The notes under the pieces are model-generated. The model ran no database searches, had not been told where the DNA came from, and saw only the letters and a program-made list of their open reading frames with translations. A stretch of DNA of 64,000 nt from Saccopteryx bilineata. Taxonomy: Eukaryota; Chordata; Mammalia; Chiroptera; Emballonuridae. Positions 35,634 through 47,658 of this stretch are shown here, piece by piece (within the stretch, counting starts at the first letter, position 1; each line of letters starts with the position of its first letter). The translations under genes were made by a program, and so were the position numbers. The stretch spans positions 116,955,033 through 117,019,032 of the forward strand of contig NC_089495.1 of assembly GCF_036850765.1 (NCBI RefSeq), read 5' to 3'.

Positions 35634-36876
35634 ATCATTCCTTGCCATATTATGGTTCACTTTTCGTGGTCTCATTGTATCGTGGTTTTTAAATTATATA
35701 TATCTAATTTTGTATTGTGAAGTTTTCACTATATCGTGGGATTTTGCGGTCTATAGGCATTTTTTTATATATTATTTTAATTATTTTGCAGTAAAATAAG
35801 CATTTTCTAGCCTAAAAAATTGAAAACAATATAAAAATATTAATTAAAACATTAAATGTTTTTATTTATATAAATTAAAACATTATAATTTATATAAATT
35901 AAAACATTATATAAATTAAAAGTATATTAAATCGAAATAAAATATGTAGCATACAGCAGATAAGTACAGTGTGTCCATAAAGTCATGGTGCACTTTTGAC
36001 CGGTGACAGGAAAGCAACAAAAGATGATAGAAATGTGAAATCTGCACCAAATAAAAGGAAACCATCCTAGTTTCTGTAGGATGATGTGGCAGCATGTGCA
36101 CATGCGCAGATGATGACGTAACATCGTGTCTACAGCGAGCAGCCCATGGCCATGCCAGTCGAGATGTGGACAGTACAGAGGAAAGTTCAGTGTGTTCTGT
36201 GGCTCGCTAAATCAGAATCCGTGACCAAAGTGCAACATGAATATTGGCGCGTTTATAATGAAGTGCCACCACATAAGAATAACATTACTCGGTGGGATAA
36301 GCAGTTGAAGGAAACCGGCAGTTTGGTGGAAAACCCCGTTCTGGTAGGCCATCAGTCAGTGACGAGTCTGTAGAGGCTATACAGGGTAGCTACCTAAGGA
36401 GCCCTAAAAAATCTGTGCGTGAGCCCACATCGAACTGCACTGAATAGGTATGAAACTGCGAGAGTTTTCCTTTTATTTGGTGCAGATTTCACATTTCTAT
36501 CGTCTTTTGTTGCTTTCCTGTGATCGGTCAAAAGTGCACCATGACTTTACAGACACATTGTAGACAAAGACTCGCGTGTATGGAAAACGCAACTACAGCA
36601 GCTTCTACTTGAGCTAGTTTGCCCACATGAGATCGTACACAGCATACTATTGGCTGATGGATGGGAAGCAACCAACCAGAACAGAGGGTGTTTATAAGAG
36701 TGTGGAAAAGGTTAATAACAGTTTGGGAAACTTTTATAAGAGTGTGGGGAGGGTTTATAAAGCCTTAAAAATTATATAAATAATAAAATAAATATAAGGT
36801 CGCTACTAAGTGGATTTTCACCTAATGCAGGAGTTCTGGAACCTAACTAACCCCCATGATAGACGAGTGACCACTG
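35634..36876. mobile_element. Tigger-like (pogo group) DNA transposon, interrupted
   Basis: The left part reads 'tatggttcacttttcgtgg' and 'atatcgtgggattttgcgg', the right part 'gtcgctactaagtggatttt' and ends 'gacgagtgaccactg' followed by TA. The internal transposase region is missing. A mariner copy sits inside at 35967-36560. The left end is worn, so its border is approximate. Confidence 0.6.
35967..36560 (+). mobile_element. Internally deleted mariner-like transposon, copy 1
   Basis: 594 bases with long (about 90-100 base) terminal inverted repeats starting CAGTGTGTCC and ending in the mirror image, flanked by the TA target duplication (35965-35966, 36561-36562). On the + strand it keeps a piece of transposase N-terminus from about 36152: VQRKVQCVLWLAKSESVTKV, a helix-turn-helix-like region. 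The frame breaks off near 36370 with a frameshift, so no working enzyme is made. Confidence 0.9.
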
Positions 36877-36878
36877 TA

Positions 36879-37036
36879 TTGATTTTAGAGAGAGGGAGAG
36901 AGAGAGAGAGAGAGAGAGAAACATCAATTTATTGTTCCACTTATTTATGTATTTATTAGTTGTTTCTTGTATGTGCCCTGACTGGGATCGAACTTTGATT
37001 TATGGAAATGGCTCTCTAACCAACTGAGCTGCCCAG
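36879..37036 (-). mobile_element. Bat SINE, short VES-like type
   Basis: Minus-strand head (ctggctgggcagctcagttg), then a GA-rich stretch (GA microsatellite at 36894-36919 on +). Its T-rich tail end abuts the Tigger-like element and seems to continue on the far side at about 35618-35633, so the Tigger may have landed in this SINE. Confidence 0.8.
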
Positions 37037-37051
37037 CCAGGGCCTAGGAGG

Positions 37052-37429
37052 GGCTTTTTGTTGTTTTTTGGAGGTTTTTTTTTTTTTGAAGCTGGAAACA
37101 GGGAGGCAGTTAGACAGACTCCCGCATGCGCCCGACCGGGATCCACCCAGCATGCCCACCAGGGGACGATGCTCTGCCCATCTGGGGCGTTGCTCTACCA
37201 GAGCCATTCTAGCACCTGAGGCAGAGGCCATAGAGCCATCCTCAGTGCCCGGGCCAACTTTGCTCCAATGGAGCCTTGGCTGCGGGAGGGGAAGAGAGAG
37301 ACAGAGAGGAAGGAGAGGGGAGGGGTGGAGAAGCAGATGGGCACTTCTCTTGTGTGCCTTGGCTGGGAATCGAACCCGGGACTCCTGCGTGCCAGGCCGA
37401 TGCTCCACCACTGAGCCAACCGGCCAGGG
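37052..37429 (-). mobile_element. Bat SINE, type A, next to the VES-like copy
   Basis: Complete minus-strand copy. Target duplication ccagggcctaggagg at 37037-37051 and 37430-37444. It overlaps the head of the older SINE, dating this insertion as later. Confidence 0.92.
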
Positions 37430-37444
37430 CCAGGGCCTAGGAGG

Positions 37445-37923
37445 TTTTTAATTAAGTAAATATTGAGACCCTTTTTATGCTAAGGATTTTCAACTTATGA
37501 TAATGATTGATTGATTCACATAAGAAACTATTTAGGAAATATATGTATTATTTCATGACTGTGAAATTGGACTAATTCACTAAAAGAACCACTTTATTGT
37601 AAAACCTAAGATTATTGGAATATACCTTTATAAAATGATGAAGAGAAACAATTACTTTAGCGACCACTTGAGTGTTTTTATGCTTTTCTTTTATACTATT
37701 TTATACTATATTTTCTTGTATACTATTTTCTTTATACTATTCTTTTATACATATAGTTTTACTCTTTGACATCAATGAGTTAGTTATACAAGCCACCATA
37801 TTGTACACCATTCAGTTGGAAAATCCCTTTATCATGAATTTAAATTTCCAAAGAAAGCTATGTAAATGCCAGTTTTTATTCCTTGCCACCTTTTTTTTTT
37901 TTTTTTTTTTGGTATGGATACTA
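37445..37923 (+). other. NBEA intron, no feature recognised
   Basis: AT-rich sequence between two SINEs, including a T run near 37892-37910 and repeated 'tatactatttt' units near 37690-37750. Confidence 0.5.
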
Positions 37924-37940
37924 CAGAAGGATTTTTTTTT

Positions 37941-38326
37941 TTTCATTTTTCTGAAGCTGGAAATGGGGAGAGACAGTCAGACAGACTCCCGCATGCGCCC
38001 GACCGGGATCCACCCGGCACGCCCACCAGGGGGCGACGCTCTGCCCACCAGGGGGCGATGCTCTGCCCATCCTGGGCGTCGCCATATTGCGACCAGAGCC
38101 ACTCTAGCGCCTGAGGCAGAGGCCACAGAGCCATCCCCAGCGCCTGGGCCATCTTTGCTCCAATGGAGCCTTGGCTGCGGGAGGGGAAGAGAGAGACAGA
38201 GAGGAAAGCGCGGCGGAGGGGTAGAGAAGCAAATGGGCGTTTCTCCTGTGTGCCCTGGCCGGGAATCGAACTCAGGTCCTCCGCACGCTAGGCCGACGCT
38301 CTACCGCTGAGCCAACCGGCCAGGGC
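37941..38326 (-). mobile_element. Bat SINE, type A, young-looking
   Basis: Full length and close to the copy at 733-1139. Target duplication cagaaggattttttttt at 37924-37940 and 38327-38343. The frame running through it is not a gene. Confidence 0.93.
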
Positions 38327-38343
38327 CAGAAGGATTTTTTTTT

Positions 38344-38746
38344 AATGATGCATCTGATTGTGTTGTAAATGTTCTATATTTATGTATTTTAATTACAGAA
38401 TTCTGCTTATATTAATAATTACTAATCAATACTAATGCTTGATAATCTGTAGGTATTCTGCTGTATATAAAAATTATACAGACTTTATAGTGAACGATTT
38501 GTTAAAATATATCATGCAATTAGTGCTGGGAGGAATTCTGCATCAGAAGTCAGACATCTTATATCAGGGCAGGAGGAGGATATAATGCCACTCTCCTCAC
38601 TGCTGTTCAAATCTTCTCTACAGTGTTTCTAAGGAGTGGGCATCCAAACTCGAGTTTTGCTTCCACTGATGAGAAATTCATTATCTACTCAGATAGCAAC
38701 TTGCACTTATAGACAGTTCTAGTTGTTAAGAAAGCTCTTCCTAATA
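38344..38746 (+). other. NBEA intron, no feature recognised
   Basis: Single-copy-looking intron between two SINEs. Confidence 0.45.
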
Positions 38747-38761
38747 TTGTACTGAAATCTT

Positions 38762-38797
38762 TTTTTTTAATTTTTTATTTATTCATTTTAGAGAGGA

Positions 38798-38836
<39 letters not shown>

Positions 38837-38971
38837 CAGAGAGAGATGAGGGGAGGAGCTGGAAGCATCAACTCCCATATGTGCCTTGACCAGGCAAGCC
38901 CAGGGTTTCGAACTGGCAACCTCAGCATTTCCAGGTGGACGCTTTATCCACTGCGCCACCACAGGTCAGGC
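38762..38971 (-). mobile_element. Bat SINE, type B short variant
   Basis: Head at the high end (ctgcgccaccacaggtcagg) and a GA microsatellite (about 38795-38832). Target duplication tgtactgaaatctt at 38748-38761 and 38972-38985. It lacks most of the 'cttgagc' body of longer type B copies. Confidence 0.9.
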
Positions 38972-39474
38972 TGTACTGAAATCTTGATCCTTGAAAGTTT
39001 CACCTTTTGGTGCCTGTCTTTTTTGTCTTATGCCATCCTTTTAAGAGAGATAAATCCTTTAAATTTAGTATTTATTGTAAGATACCAAATTGAACATGCT
39101 CTGGGCTTTCAGCCATCACACCCATAGCATATTCTAAGTCACCTCACCATTCAGGACCCATTCTCATACATCATTTTTTTCAAGTTTGGTGGCCTAGAAT
39201 CCCTTACTCCCAGAATGGATTGGTGAAGGAAGAGTAGAGAGGCTTCTGTTTAGGGAAACATGGTCATACTACCTTTTTGGGGTAGCTTCATGACCCTGTT
39301 GATATATGCTACCTCAACAAACAACAGTACTGCACTTGTTTAAAAATATGTTACTGGGATCCTAAGTACATGACTTTTACCCAACTCATTTTATATCGCT
39401 ATTTATAGCTATTTTTCCATGATTTGACTTATAATAACTAGTTATGTATTATTGTTTTGAATATGAATTAACAG

Positions 39475-39872
39475 GTCCTAGTCAGTTGACTCAGTGGTAG
39501 AGCATCAGCCCAACATGTGGATGTCCCGGGTTTGATTCCCAGTCAGAGTACACGGGAGAAGCGACCACCTGCTTCTCCACCCCTCCCACTACCCCTTCTC
39601 TCTCTCTCTCTCTCTCTCTCTGGCTCTCTCTCTCTCTCTCTTCCTCTCCTGCAGCCATGGCTTGATTGGTTTGAGCACATCGGCCCCAGGCGCTGAGGAT
39701 GGCTCTGTGGAGCCTCTGCCTCAGGAGCTAAAATAGCTCGGTTGCCAGCATAACCCCAGATGATGAGAGCATTGGTCCCAGACCGGGGTTAAGGGGCGGA
39801 TCTCTGTCAAAGCGCATGCAGGAGTCTGTCTCTCTAGCTCCCATCTTCTTACTTGGAAAAGAAGGGGGGAAA
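39475..39872 (+). mobile_element. Bat SINE, type A variant, full length
   Basis: Head 'ctagtcagttgactcagtgg', CT microsatellite at 39597-39641, body 'ggcttgattggtttgagcac', A-rich end. The longest member of its subgroup in the window. Confidence 0.87.
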
Positions 39873-39879
39873 AATAATA

Positions 39880-42360
39880 TGCATTATCTAACAAGCATAG
39901 GAGTTTTTCTTAAAGTTTGTTGTAGGCTACATCCATAACAAAACAGAATTTACCTATAATGAATTTACTGGTTTTACCCAGCCTGGGTATACAGCAGCTG
40001 ATCCGTCGTCTCTGGATAGATTAAATTCACTAAATATTCCACATTCTCTGTCAAGTTTTTTGTCATACACTTGAAATAATAGTTTTTCATGGCTTTATCA
40101 AATTATATAACTAATAATCTCCATTAGGTATGAAGAACCTACTTTTTATATTTTGATATACTTCTCAATTTTGCTTTGTTGACAATTTTTTTGCCTACAA
40201 ATGGAACCTACAAGTTTCCCATGTGTTTGAACAATGCACAGAAATGCTAATAAATTTTAATGTAATTAAGTGTGTATTCTTGGAATAACTTTCCTATTGA
40301 TTTATTAATATTTCTATTTGTTGATGGTGACATTAATTTCTAAATAATTTAGCATGAATGGAGGTAAATGCTTTTTAAGTGTTATGCATTTAATAAAGTT
40401 GAAGTCAATGTAAAAACTTTTTATGAAGCTAAAATCGTGTCACGAATCAGAATCCATCTGCTGTATTACTTCAAAAGCAGTGCCTAGCCTGACTATACAG
40501 TAACCAGAGGGAGTGCAGAGACGCCTCTGGTGAGTAATGAGCATGCTGCTGGGAAAGCGTGTTCTGTAGGTTAAGCAGTAAGATGCGACCAATATTATAT
40601 TGAGTAAGGAATTGATAAAATACAAAATGCTCTCTTTTTTCACCATGAATTGTGAAAAAGGACATATAGTATTAACTTTTCTCTGTTATTTATTTTAAAA
40701 GCCTTACATTTCTGTAAGTGTACACACATGTTTTCGTTTGCCAGGTTTTTCTTTTCTGAATTAGTCTATTTCTTTAATACTTTATTTACCATTGCTGTGA
40801 CATCTAGGTAACAAAACACAAAGGCAGCCTGCCTCGGGTTGGGCTTTTTTACAGTCTGAACCTTGAATGGGGAATAAGGCAGCCAGCGCTTTTACAAAGA
40901 AGCATTTGCAAGCGAAGCCGCTCCATCTGTCTCATCTGGTGGCTTATGCAACACGAGGTGTTATCACACGAATCTAAATGCACAAGCAGTTGTTTCATGA
41001 ACTCTTCCGTGCGTTGAAGAGTTTATAAGTTGCCTTCTCCATTGTATGTCAGTCCCAGCTGACCCAAGTACATTCTGCTGAGCTTATTTAGGGGATAATT
41101 AGATCTAATGAAGCCTGGAACACCGTAATTCTCCAAATGATGTATTTGTATCATCTTGTTTGATTCCTAAAAATCCTCCAAATCATACTCTATGATGCTT
41201 AATTTTTTATACTCTGTGATGCTTAATTTTTTCCTACATGGCATTGGTACAGTTACTCTATTTTTAATGTTTGTTCGATGGGCATTAAAAATAAGGTGTT
41301 TGTAATGCTGCAAAACATATTTGAAAGTAAAGGTTTGCATCATGTGTTAGCGTCCTGGGTAGAGGGCAGTGCCAGTTCTTTCCATCTTTTGTTTTTCTTG
41401 ATATCTCAAAATATTTATGGCACTTGTGAATAAATAGTGGGAGTGATGGAAGCCTTTTTAAAAATGTAACACTGGGAAATAAAGCCTGCAAGTGAAATAT
41501 TTGAAAAGTATAACGGAAGATTCTATTTCTGAATTAGGTTTCCCCAGGAAAGAGGAAGATTTTGATTGGTTTGTTTGTGTCTGTTTGTTTTTTATGTCTT
41601 AGGAATAGCCTTCATGTTTCAAAGCTGTGTCATAACTATGACGTCACTGTGCCAAGCAGTGCTGAGAGGGACATTTCTCTCCCCGCACTTGGCAGTCAGC
41701 CCCCCAGTGGCCTGTTACACTTTGACTCCCATCAGCTCTCTTTCCTTTCCTGCTATAACTGTTTCAGTGAGTGGCACTTGTGTTGTGCAGGTTAGAATCT
41801 GAGGGCTTCCTAGAGTGAGGGCAGACATAGTTGCCAACAAAAGAAGGATCTGACTTTATTGAGGCCTTCCAGTCAGTAAATTAGACACTGAAGGCTATTC
41901 AGTAGGTAGTTTTGTAACCTATGTCCTGTTTGGTCCCCTGTAGCAGACTGCGTTAAGAATTGTGACTTTTACCTGTTAAACTCATATCTAATATTCACAT
42001 ACTCTGGAACACAGGTGGCAGATACCTCAAGGACAAGTACCACTTTATTATATGCACTGAAACACCTAAAATAATGTATAGCCTACCATCTACACCACCT
42101 GAGTACTGACCTCAGAATTAGTTGGAGAGCCTTGATTATCGTTACAAAATAGTTAATGCTGTCTTTGATAAATCCTAACCTTACCTCACGCCCTGACCTA
42201 ACACATTACTCTTCCTCTTATTTGACCCTCTGCATGAAAGTCAATTAAACACTCAAATAACATACTTGAGAATTTTGAAGAAAAATGTTGCAGGTTATTG
42301 TAATTGCTTGGGCTTCAAGAACGTCAAGAATGTCTTTTTTTTTTTTTTTTAGTGTTTTGC
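39880..42360 (+). other. NBEA intron, possible conserved block near 40.8-41.1 kb
   Basis: No gene or repeat. The part at about 40800-41120 has more balanced composition and repeated short motifs such as 'catctgtctcatctggtgg' and 'ggggataattagatctaatg', the look of a conserved enhancer. This is inference only. Confidence 0.4.
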
Positions 42361-42369
42361 ATTTTACAA

Positions 42370-42635
42370 GTGACAAAGAATGGGCTGATAAAATTAGTTA
42401 TTATTGAATTCTTATGATATGCTAGGAACTGTGCCAGGTGCTTAATCATTTACTGCACCATCATTCTCTCAACAACATCATTCTCTCAACAACATCATGG
42501 ACTGCTGTTGGCATTTCCTTGCTGAGTTGCTGGAACACAGAGAGGTCTAGCCACTTCCCCAAGTTTGCTAGGGATTTGCAGAGTTGATCTTTTTCAGACA
42601 GCCCTTCTGAATCCAGATTCCAGAGCTCACTTTTT
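42370..42635 (+). repeat. MIR fragment with a short internal duplication
   Basis: 'gctaggaactgtgccaggtg' and 'acacagagaggtctagccac' are in MIR order. The phrase 'catcattctctcaacaa' occurs twice in a row (about 42458-42496). Confidence 0.65.
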
Positions 42636-42649
42636 CAGTCAGAAGACTA

Positions 42650-42785
42650 AACTTACTTTTGTTTTCTCACCTGTAAAATAGGGATAATCATTTCTATGCC
42701 ATAGGATTATTACATGCATTAAGTGAATTAACATACACAGAAAGCTTAGAGTTTTTTTATCCAGGTCCTACAAGTAGGTACAGAG
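42650..42785 (-). repeat. MIR fragment, antisense
   Basis: 'ttctcacctgtaaaataggg' followed by 'taggattattacatgcatta' is the reverse complement of the MIR core. Confidence 0.65.
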
Positions 42786-42994
42786 CTAGGGTACAAATCC
42801 AGCTGCTTTTGACTTCAGCTTATTTAGCATAATGCTTAGGTTAATATTTGTTGACTAAATCACTCACTACACAAGTGTCATCGTCCCTGTACTTCCTAAT
42901 GGAAGAATGTGTTAGTTTTGTTGGTTTCAATAGCACAGAGCAGATAATGGTGAGTGAAAGGATGATTATTCACCCAATGCATTTCAATAAAATA

Positions 42995-44025
42995 CATTAA
43001 TGTGCCCCAAATGTATATCTCCAGCCAAGACCTTTCTGCTGCACTTCAAGCCGGTTTACCCCGCTGTCTCCCCCATGTCCCCTCACACCTGTAGGATGGG
43101 GTTTACCCCGCTGTCTCCCCCATGTCCCCTCACACCTGTAGGATGGATAGCAAACCCAGCGGAGCACTTGCTCTTCGGCCAACCCCAGTCGGATCCTTCC
43201 GCAGCCACCTGTGCCTCAGTAAACGGCACCTTCTTCCCACTCGCTCGGGCCAAGTAGGGCTGCCATCCCTGTCCTCCCACGTTCATACCCCGCATCCCAC
43301 GCATCAGCAAGTCTTCCGGAGCCTGACCACCTCGCAGAGCGTTATCTTCATTCCCAGCCAAGTCATGTCATTTCTTGTGTGGACTCTTAGTTATCTGAGC
43401 GACATCCTGGCTTCCTTCCCTCCTTATTCCATGCTCCTGTGCCCTTTCTCTCGGTTCTCAGTATAGCCAGCAGACAGAGTTATTAAATAGAAAGTCAGAG
43501 GCCACCCTTAAGTTCAGAATTTCCTAATGGCTTCCCATCTCAGAATAAAAGTTTAAATCTTTAACATGACTTATTAGCTCTACACTCAACATCTTTCCAC
43601 CCTATTTCCTCCATCCCCTCCTGACATCATCTCCCATGGCCACCATGGCTTTGTCTTCACTGAGTTCATTGTCACCCACTCTGATCAGGGTCTATGCGTT
43701 TGCTGACTCCTATGTGGAACTCGCTGCTCCCTGTGTCTACATGACTTTTTCCCTCACATTGTAGGTGTTAACCCTACAGAAATTGAAGTCCATCCCACAA
43801 CTCTGTCTGCTTCTTTGCCTACTTTCTCTCTACGGCTTACCACTGTCTAACATGCTTTTTACTTATTTACTATGATTAATGTCCCTCTACCCTCTATTTA
43901 AATGCTCTCTATAAGCTCTTGATGAGGGCAAAGTTTTGTCTCTTCATTGCAGCATACCCAGAATCTAAAACAGTGCCTGACATATAATAGTGCTCAATCA
44001 ATATCTGTGTAAATGAAAGAAGGAA
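42995..44025 (+). repeat. L2 LINE 3' region
   Basis: 'gcatcagcaagtcttccgg', 'atggcttcccatctcagaat' and the end 'acagtgcctgacatataata' follow the L2 3' part in the right order. It includes a 47-base tandem duplication at 43054-43146. Frames in it are broken remnants. Confidence 0.65.
43054..43146. repeat. 47-base tandem duplication
   Basis: The unit beginning 'gtttaccccgctgtctcccc' occurs at 43054 and again at 43101 with no differences seen over about 46 bases. Confidence 0.95.
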
Positions 44026-44559
44026 TAAAGGAAGAGAGGGAAAGACAGAGAGAGGGAAGAGGGGAAAGATAAAAAACAGGAAGGAAGGAAAGGAGGTAGT
44101 CCATTAATTCTGCTAATATGATGTTTGTAATAATGCCTAACTGCACTTGAAGATTATTTTAACCTCTTAATGCACAAATCATCGTGGCCTCTTGACATTG
44201 TTGACCTCCTTTTTAAAATGTTCTTAACAAAAATATTAACTGTTTAACACATACTCTGTGTAAGACCTCGTGGGCGCTCAAGTGGGTGAGTGGAATTTTT
44301 CCTGTGGCCCCAGCATGGGCATCTGAAACCCAGCTGAGAGCAAAGAAGCATCTGATATCCCATCTCTGAAAGAGCTGAAAACGAGCGAGCTTATGTTCCA
44401 GTTCAGAGGCGGGGGGAGGGCACTAAGTTAACAAATAAATAGAAAATGTATAGCATGGCAGGTAGTGATAAGTGCTCTGAGGGGTAGATGTACTATCTTA
44501 TTTTTTTTTATTTAAAGCCCTCTAGCCGGAGCTGGGACTTAAAGCCACCCTTTGTGTCT

Positions 44560-46172
44560 TCAGCTTCTATTCATTTAACTAGAATGTTTTGGTCATCGCC
44601 TCCATTCATTATATACTGTTTGCCTCATACTTAGATAACTGATTTTTCACCATTAACTTGAGTCCTTCTTTTTTTTTGGTTTTCTGTTCTAACCACCGAA
44701 ATATGAATATACTATTTAGCTCATTCTTGTCTCACGGTTATGTAGCCTGAATGATCATGTCTGGGGTGATGTGTCACAAGTCTACACCTCATTCTCTGCT
44801 CTCTGTTAATGTATCATTGTCATGTTCTACTCCCTGGTGGATGTCTTCCAAATGGATGTCCCTGTTCTCTCCATGTTTTCATACCTCTTTCCTCTCAAGT
44901 AGAAGTCAGAAGTTTTTCTTGACGGCTGCTATCTTATTTCTCCCTTTGTTTCTGTCATTGACTTGAGCCAGTGTTATGATTGCAGAGACTTGACATCCTA
45001 GCCATTATTGACCACTCTTTCACCTTTGGCTCCTTCTTTATCATCCTTTCCCTGTTAATCACCAGGTGTTGCAAATTCTCATTCTTTCCTAGTATCTTTC
45101 ACATGTATTCTTGTCACACTGTCACCATCACCCTAGCTTATGTCTGTCACTGTGTTACTGGCCTGTGGCTCCCTGTTCCTATCTTTCCCTCTCTAGTCTA
45201 TCATAAAGGATGCTGCTGGATTGACCTTCTCAGAGACCACTTTTATCATGTTAATCTCCTGTTCAAAAACCTTAGGTTGAGCCTGACCAGGCAGTGATGC
45301 AGTGGATAGAGGGTTAGACTAAGAGGCGGAGGACCCAGGTTTGAAACCCCGAGGTCACTGGCTTGAGTGCAGGCTCATCTGGTTTGAGCAAGGCTCACCA
45401 GATTGAGCCTACTGTTGCTAGCTTGAGCAAAGGGTCACTCAGTCTGCTGTAGCCCTCAGTCAAGGCACATACTAGAAAGCAACCGATGAACAACTAGGGT
45501 GCCCCAACAAAGAATTGATGCTTCTCATCTCTTTCCCTGTCAGTCTATCCCTATCTGTCCCTCTCTCTGTCTCTCTCTCTCTCTCTCTGTCACACACACA
45601 CACACACACACACTAAAAAAAAACACACAAAAAAAAACCTTAGGTTGATTCCCAATTCTCATGGAGGAAGGCAAGAAGAGGAAGAGAGGACGGGACAGGA
45701 AAGAGAAGGGAAAGCATGGAAGGGAGGAAAGAACTCCTTCTGGTATGCAAAGCACTGTACTCTCTGGTCACAGAAGTATTCCATTGTTAACTTTTTGGTA
45801 TTCATCCTTGCATTCCCTACTATAGATTAACTATTTTCCAAACACAGCTATTAACTTTCTTTCTCTGCCTTTAACCTTGTATTCTTCACTCTTCAGAATT
45901 GCACTTCTTCCTTAAGATCACATGTATCCTGTGGTCTTCCTAACTAAAGATGGTTTTTCCTTCTCAGTAATTGTATTTAATTTGACTTTTCTACTCTTGG
46001 TAGTGTATATGAGTGCTATAAAAAAACTTATTTAAATGTGTAAATGTGTATTTATCCTCCAAATGGATTCAGAATTCTTGGATGATATGGAAAATTTTAC
46101 TCTTCTTTTTACCCTTACCCCAGAATGTCTAGTATAGGACTGTATGCATAGTAGATGATAAATGCATAATTA
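44560..46172 (+). repeat. L2 LINE fragment split by a SINE
   Basis: 'gaccttctcagagaccactt' precedes the SINE at 45281-45632 and similar L2-like text resumes after it, ending near 'ctagtataggactgtatgc'. It is diverged, so the outer borders are rough. Confidence 0.45.
45281..45632 (+). mobile_element. Bat SINE, type B
   Basis: Head 'gcctgaccaggcagtgatgc', ending in a CT then CA microsatellite and A-rich tail. Perfect target duplication aaaaaccttaggttga at 45265-45280 and 45633-45648. Confidence 0.93.
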
Positions 46173-46177
46173 TTGGG

Positions 46178-46733
46178 TGTAAGTTCAGTAGTCACAGCCT
46201 CCATCACAACTGCCTGGCCCATGCAGGTTCACATTAGATTTAGATAGATCATAGAGAATCAACAGAGCCAAGAAATGATGAGCCATTTTTTTTTAATTTC
46301 TTGCCTTGCACTCGGCAAGCGAGTAAAAACAAACACATGGGCACCAAAACTCATTCACACATTCTCTAGTACCACAACCAGGAGAATCTTTTCCGAGTTT
46401 TCCTAGAATCAAAGGCCCCACTAGCCTCAGCCACCTCCTTTTCCCCTCTGCAAGCCTCCATCTTGGTTGGCTGCCTCCTCTGCAACTACATGGCCTCCCT
46501 CCCCTGCAACAATGTTATCGCCTCCAAAACGGCTTCCTAGCTCCTCTTTTAAAACTTTTCAGCGCAAAAGCCCCTCCTCCAGCACACATTAGCATAACCA
46601 AGCCCCTTCCCAAGCATGAAGGTAATTAACTGTATCACTTGGGCAATGGCCATTCACGTGCACAGCGCCATTTTTAACAATAAAAGTGAGCAAAACCAGA
46701 AAATACAGATTTTACAAACTTACTTGCCCAACA
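46178..46733 (+). mobile_element. Solo LTR with TG...CA ends
   Basis: A 556-base block starting TGTAAGTTCAG and ending GCCCAACA, flanked by a 5-base duplication TTGGG (46173-46177 and 46734-46738). An AATAAA signal lies near 46679, about 50 bases from the 3' end. CT-rich U3-like text with GC boxes precedes it. No internal retroviral genes are present, so it is what recombination between two LTRs leaves behind. The family is not identified, and the orientation follows the AATAAA. Confidence 0.7.
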
Positions 46734-46738
46734 TTGGG

Positions 46739-47655
46739 TGATAAAACATCTTAATTTTAAGGTATCAGAAATTGAGGAGGAAGATTAAGCCAAGTTTAGT
46801 AATTGCAAGAAAAGCTGATGATAACATTCATATTAGCCATTACTTCCATAGACTGATTATAGATAAATTTGATTAATTAACTTTCATACATCGTATTTCA
46901 TCCAAGAGTACTATAACATACTGAGGCTACTAGACCACCTGGCTAGCTTCTGTTTTCTTGCCTGACAATTATGAACTAAACTTGGTAAATAGATTCTGCA
47001 TAGCCCTTTCAAGCTGCCAGACTTATCTTGGTGTCATAGATTGAACAACAGAGCAGTCTCCAGGTTTCTCTTCTGCCTTACATTGCCACGAGTGCCAGTT
47101 CTGAACCTTCTTTTATTATTAGATAGATTCTTCCCTAAAGAAACTCACCCCTCAACACATTTCAAATAAATGTCTTAAGGAAAATTAACAGATTTGAAAT
47201 AATTATTTTCAGTACTTCAATATTCATAAATCATGAAATCACTAGTATTAAATACTGTATAGCAGTATTTGAAAATTATAAAGTTGTAATCATTTGGCTG
47301 CTGGTGGAAAATGAACATCTCACCTTAGCATGAACATCTAACTGCACAGGCTTGCACAGTCTGTTAGAATGCAATAAAAATGCGGCTGTCATGCTTTCTA
47401 AAAATTATCTCAGGAATGTGGAAAACATGTCTTCAATCCTTGCATGGGCTCAGGCAAAGAACTTCTTAAGTCATTCAGTTATCAGGTATTTATGAAGTAT
47501 CTCCATGCCCCCCACTGTGCTGCCACCCCTCACACAGCTGTCAGGCTGGTAGGTTACAGACACCTGAGTGCACAGGACAGTGCAGTGGTCAGTGCTGAGA
47601 AACGGAAAAGAGGAACTTACCAGGAATAATGTAGGAGGTGCATGAACAGAATGCA
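46739..47655 (+). other. NBEA intron, no feature recognised
   Basis: Ordinary intron between the LTR and the next SINE. Confidence 0.45.
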
Positions 47656-47658
47656 AGG

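Noticed and set aside
36146..36373. Domesticated transposase gene
   Set aside because: The frame is a stump within a deleted mariner, with a frameshift. The second copy is similarly broken, so there is no sign of selection.
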